From Bosea vaviloviae (GTDB lineage Bacteria > Pseudomonadota > Alphaproteobacteria > Rhizobiales > Beijerinckiaceae), in NCBI RefSeq assembly GCF_001741865.1, contig NZ_CP017147.1, positions 3,773,001 through 3,837,000 of the forward strand: a DNA stretch of 64,000 bases, read 5' to 3'. Made by a program: the position numbers and the translations under genes. The notes beneath the pieces were generated by a model. The model worked only from the letters and a program-made list of their open reading frames with translations. It did no database searches and was not told where the DNA came from. Shown here in pieces: positions 61,598-64,000 of this stretch (positions are counted from its first letter, which is position 1; each line of letters starts with the position of its first letter).

Positions 61598-62400
61598 GAG
61601 GCGTTGGCGGGCCTGTTCAGCACGGTGAAGCCCTGCTTCTCGAAGGCAGCCTTCGGCCCGGCTCCGCGCAGATAGGTCAGAAAGCCCTGCGCGTCAGGAT
61701 TGGTCGCGTCCTTCGTCACCGCGACGGGATAGATGATCGGCGGGTGCGAATCCTCCGGAAAGACCGCCGCGACCTTGACCTTGGGTTCGGCGGCGGCATC
61801 GGTGGCGTAGACGATGCCGAGCGGCGCCTCGCCCCGCGACACCAGGAGCAGGGCGGCGCGGACATTGTCCGCCTGCGCGATCTTGTCCTTGACCTTGTCC
61901 CAGCCGCCGAGCTTCTCCAGCGCCGCCTTGCCGTATTTGCCGGCCGGCACCGACTCGACATTGCCCATGGCGAGGCGGCCGGAGCCGAGTGCGGCGCTCA
62001 GGTCGACACCGGGTGTCAGGGCGACCTGCGCCGTCGAATCCGAGGGCGCGACCAGCACGATCCGGTTGGCCAGCAGGCTGACCCGCGTCTCCGGCGTGAT
62101 CAGGTTCTTGCTCGCGGCATAGTCCATCCAGTCGAGATCGGCCGAGAGGAAGAGATCGGCCGGGGCGCCCTGTTCGAGCTGCTTGGCGAGCGAATTGCTG
62201 GCCGCATAGGAAATTTTTGGAGCCGGTTTGCCGGTTTCCTTCACCCAGGCGGCGGCGGCCTCGTCGAGTGCGTTCTTCAGGCTCGCCGCCGCGAAGATGA
62301 CGAGTTCCTTGGTCTGGGCCTGCGCGGTCGCGACGTTTGCGGAGAAACCGAACAGGAGCGCGGCAGCGACGCCCATCACAAATCGGCGGTTCGTCGTCAT
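61594..62400 (-). CDS. modA: Molybdate-binding periplasmic protein ModA
   Basis: 268 residues. The signal peptide (FVMGVAAALLFGFSANVATA) is followed by LVIFAAASLKNALDEAAAAW, the conserved N-terminus of ModA with the oxyanion-binding serine, and PADLFLSADLDWMDY. It binds molybdate or tungstate for ModBC. It is the first gene of the modABC operon and diverges from the molbindin gene at 62546. Confidence 0.94.
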   Translation of the reverse strand: MTTNRRFVMGVAAALLFGFSANVATAQAQTKELVIFAAASLKNALDEAAAAWVKETGKPAPKISYAASNSLAKQLEQGAPADLFLSADLDWMDYAASKNLITPETRVSLLANRIVLVAPSDSTAQVALTPGVDLSAALGSGRLAMGNVESVPAGKYGKAALEKLGGWDKVKDKIAQADNVRAALLLVSRGEAPLGIVYATDAAAEPKVKVAAVFPEDSHPPIIYPVAVTKDATNPDAQGFLTYLRGAGPKAAFEKQGFTVLNRPANAS

Positions 62401-62545
62401 GAGCGTTCACCCTCGTCGCGTTTGCTTTCGTTCTGTTTGATTGAATATAACGGCTGCCGCAACAGGTCGAGCCCAACATTGCCGTGAGCTCGGCATGCCA
62501 CCCTATTCCAAGGCCATGCGGCCCGTTCGTTTCAGGAGAAAACCC
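62401..62545. promoter_or_regulatory. Divergent modABC / molbindin promoter region
   Basis: The spacer contains CGTTATATTCAATC on the minus strand (62438-62451), which resembles one half of a ModE operator (CGTTATAT). A matching second half is not evident. It is a plausible binding site for the ModE-like protein encoded at 59273. Confidence 0.35.
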
Positions 62546-62752
62546 GTGAAGATCAGCGCCCGCAACCAGCTCAAAGGCACCATCGTCGAGATCACCAAGG
62601 GCGCGACGACCGCCCATGTCCGGCTCGATGTCGGCGGCACGATCGTGACATCGGCCATCACCAACGCAGCGGTGGAGGAGCTCAAGCTTGCTGTCGGGCA
62701 GCAGGCCTATGCCGTGGTCAAGGCGTCCGACGTGATGATCGCGATCGACTGA
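62546..62752 (+). CDS. Molbindin, single Mop-domain protein
   Basis: 68 residues from GTG 62546 with AGGAG about eight bases upstream. The entire protein is one Mop domain: ISARNQLKGTIVEITKGATT, then VTSAITNAAVEELKLAVGQQ and AYAVVKASDVMIAID. Such molbindins bind molybdate in the cytosol for storage and homeostasis. It is divergent from modABC and convergent with the TRAP transporter gene. Confidence 0.93.
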   Translation: MKISARNQLKGTIVEITKGATTAHVRLDVGGTIVTSAITNAAVEELKLAVGQQAYAVVKASDVMIAID

Positions 62753-62783
62753 AGCCAGTAACCGCTCGGCCGGGCGGGAGTTT

Positions 62784-64000
62784 TTACCCGGCCAGAACTT
62801 TCGGCAGCCACAGCACGATCTCGGGATAGATCGTCAAGAGCAGGGTGAACAGGATCAGGATGACCAGATAGGGGAAGGTTACCTTGGCGATGTAGCCGAG
62901 GCCGTCCCCGGTCAGGCCCTGGATCACAAACAGGTTGAACCCGACCGGCGGCGTGATCTGCGCCATCTCCACCACCAGCACCATGAAGACGCCGAACCAG
63001 ATCGGATCGAACCCCGCCTGCTTCACGATCGGCAGCACGATCGGCAGCGTCATCACGATCATCGAGAAGCCGTCGAGGAAGCAGCCGAGCACGATATAGA
63101 AGGCGATCAGCGCGACGATCAGCATGAAGGGCGTGAGATTCAGCCCCTTGACGAAGGCGGCGACCGCCTGGGGAATGCCGAGGAAGGCGGCGGCATTGCC
63201 CAGGATCGAGGCGCCCAGCACGATCAGCGCGATCATCGAGCAGGTGATCACCGAGCCGATCAGGATGCCCTTGATCGCCTCGAAATTCAGCGAGCCCTGG
63301 AAGGCGGTGACGAGCGCCGCACCGAGCACACCGACGGCGGCGGCCTCGGACGGTGTCGCGATGCCGCCATACATCGAGCCGAGCACGCACAGGATCAGGA
63401 ACAGCGCCGGGGCCAGATCGCGCAGGGCGGAAAAGCGCTCGCGCCAGCTCAGATTGCGCAGATCGTTCTCGGCCTGGGGCACGAGGTCGCCACGCAGCGT
63501 GGTGTGGATCATCACCCAGGCCATAAAGGTGCCGGCGAGCAGGAAGCCCGGGATGAAGCCGGCGGTGAACAGCTTCAGGATCGAAACGTCGCCGAGCACG
63601 CCATAGATGATCATGATGTTGGAGGGCGGGATCAGGAAGCCGAGCGTGCCGGCTCCCGCCAGCGAGCCGATGGCGATGTCCTTCGAGTAGCCGCGCTTGA
63701 GCAATTCGGTGAGCGCGATACGCCCGACGACCTGGGTGGTCGCAGCCGAGGAGCCCGAGATTGCAGCGAAGATGGTGCAGCCGAAAATGTTCACATGCAG
63801 CAGGCGCCCGGGCAGCAAGCCGGCCCAGGGCGCCAGCCCCTTGAACAGCGAGCGCGACAGATGGGTGCGGAACAGCAATTCGCCCATCAGGATGAAGAGC
63901 GGCAGCGCCAGCAATTCCTGCGTGGTCAGGATGTTCCAGGCATATTGCGGCAGGAGCCGGTCGAGCGGCATCGAGCGGAACAGGAAGAGCAGCACCGTTC
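62784..64000 (-). CDS. TRAP transporter large permease (DctM family), cut by the window end
   Basis: About 405 C-terminal residues are present; the N-terminus lies beyond 64000. The sequence is highly hydrophobic with DctM hallmarks: LPLFILMGELLF, ISGSSAATTQVVGRIAL, GTLGFLIPPSNIMIIYGV and TPSEAAAVGVLGA. The family transports C4-dicarboxylates, other organic acids or ectoines using an ion gradient. Small permease and binding-protein genes are expected upstream, outside the window, so the substrate is not known. Confidence 0.93.
   Translation of the reverse strand, partial: TVLLFLFRSMPLDRLLPQYAWNILTTQELLALPLFILMGELLFRTHLSRSLFKGLAPWAGLLPGRLLHVNIFGCTIFAAISGSSAATTQVVGRIALTELLKRGYSKDIAIGSLAGAGTLGFLIPPSNIMIIYGVLGDVSILKLFTAGFIPGFLLAGTFMAWVMIHTTLRGDLVPQAENDLRNLSWRERFSALRDLAPALFLILCVLGSMYGGIATPSEAAAVGVLGAALVTAFQGSLNFEAIKGILIGSVITCSMIALIVLGASILGNAAAFLGIPQAVAAFVKGLNLTPFMLIVALIAFYIVLGCFLDGFSMIVMTLPIVLPIVKQAGFDPIWFGVFMVLVVEMAQITPPVGFNLFVIQGLTGDGLGYIAKVTFPYLVILILFTLLLTIYPEIVLWLPKVLAG

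Noticed and set aside
1..64000. tRNA, rRNA and CRISPR loci
   Set aside because: No cloverleaf with GGTTCGAAT-type arm in a suitable context, no rRNA-like sequence and no regularly spaced direct repeats were found by eye.

Overview
The window is high-GC chromosomal DNA with dense, overlapping operons. Its dispersed palindromic repeats, transporter-rich catabolic clusters, FlbD-type helix-turn-helix and gene repertoire suggest an alphaproteobacterium of the Hyphomicrobiales (a Bosea/Bradyrhizobium/Methylobacterium-like soil organism). This is inferred from gene content only. No rRNA, tRNA or CRISPR array was seen.

Region 1 (1-11200) is a catabolic island. The N-terminal part of an N-methylhydantoinase/5-oxoprolinase A-type protein and an XRE-cupin regulator lie on the minus strand. 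Diverging from them is a plus-strand operon: DapA-family aldolase/lyase, FAD-linked oxidase, polar amino-acid ABC importer, DadA-like oxidase, ornithine-cyclodeaminase-like protein, FMN alpha-hydroxyacid dehydrogenase and a GhrA-type reductase. Region 2 (11390-19910) has a small serine hydrolase, a minus-strand set resembling organosulfur uptake and oxidation genes (peptide-type ABC importer, DszC/SfnB-like flavoenzyme with a frameshift, DszA/NtaA-like monooxygenase), an Ogt-type alkyl-DNA repair gene with an RBS-masking leader hairpin, and a free-methionine-sulfoxide reductase. Region 3 (20261-30090) is accessory: aldehyde dehydrogenase, a 2-TM channel-like gene followed by a 69-bp fragment copy, an AT-rich island with an orphan FlbD-like HTH, IS21-type remnants, two membrane c-di-GMP proteins in opposite orientation, a SnoaL-like protein, a YiiX-like peptidase and a ParB-like protein. 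Region 4 (30360-39673) is a complete MdtABC-type tripartite efflux system with a NodT-type outer-membrane lipoprotein. Region 5 (39900-48600) has small secreted proteins, a DegP protease, 5-oxoprolinase PxpB/PxpC facing PxpA, gene fragments next to repeats, and a GGDEF-EAL protein. Region 6 (48642-50554) pairs a divergent carbamoyltransferase with an EamA-type exporter.

Region 7 (50640-56820) is the most interesting. A canonical TPP riboswitch leader precedes a tightly overlapping operon of a LuxE-like acyl-AMP ligase, a LuxC-like acyl reductase and an NMT1/THI5-type ABC importer, followed by an SDR oxidoreductase. There are no luciferase genes. I propose TPP-repressed import and reduction of a thiamine-related carboxylate, for example a pyrimidine carboxylate reduced through an aldehyde to hydroxymethylpyrimidine. 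Region 8 (56817-64000) is molybdenum-centred: an orphan CoxL-like molybdoenzyme subunit, a ModE-like regulator, ModABC, a molbindin and the start of a TRAP-transporter gene cut by the window end.

Several dispersed repeats sit between genes and at the ends of broken genes: two copies of one element near 29350 and 43560, two related elements at 11187 and 55904, a double hairpin at 12008 and a palindrome at 40269.
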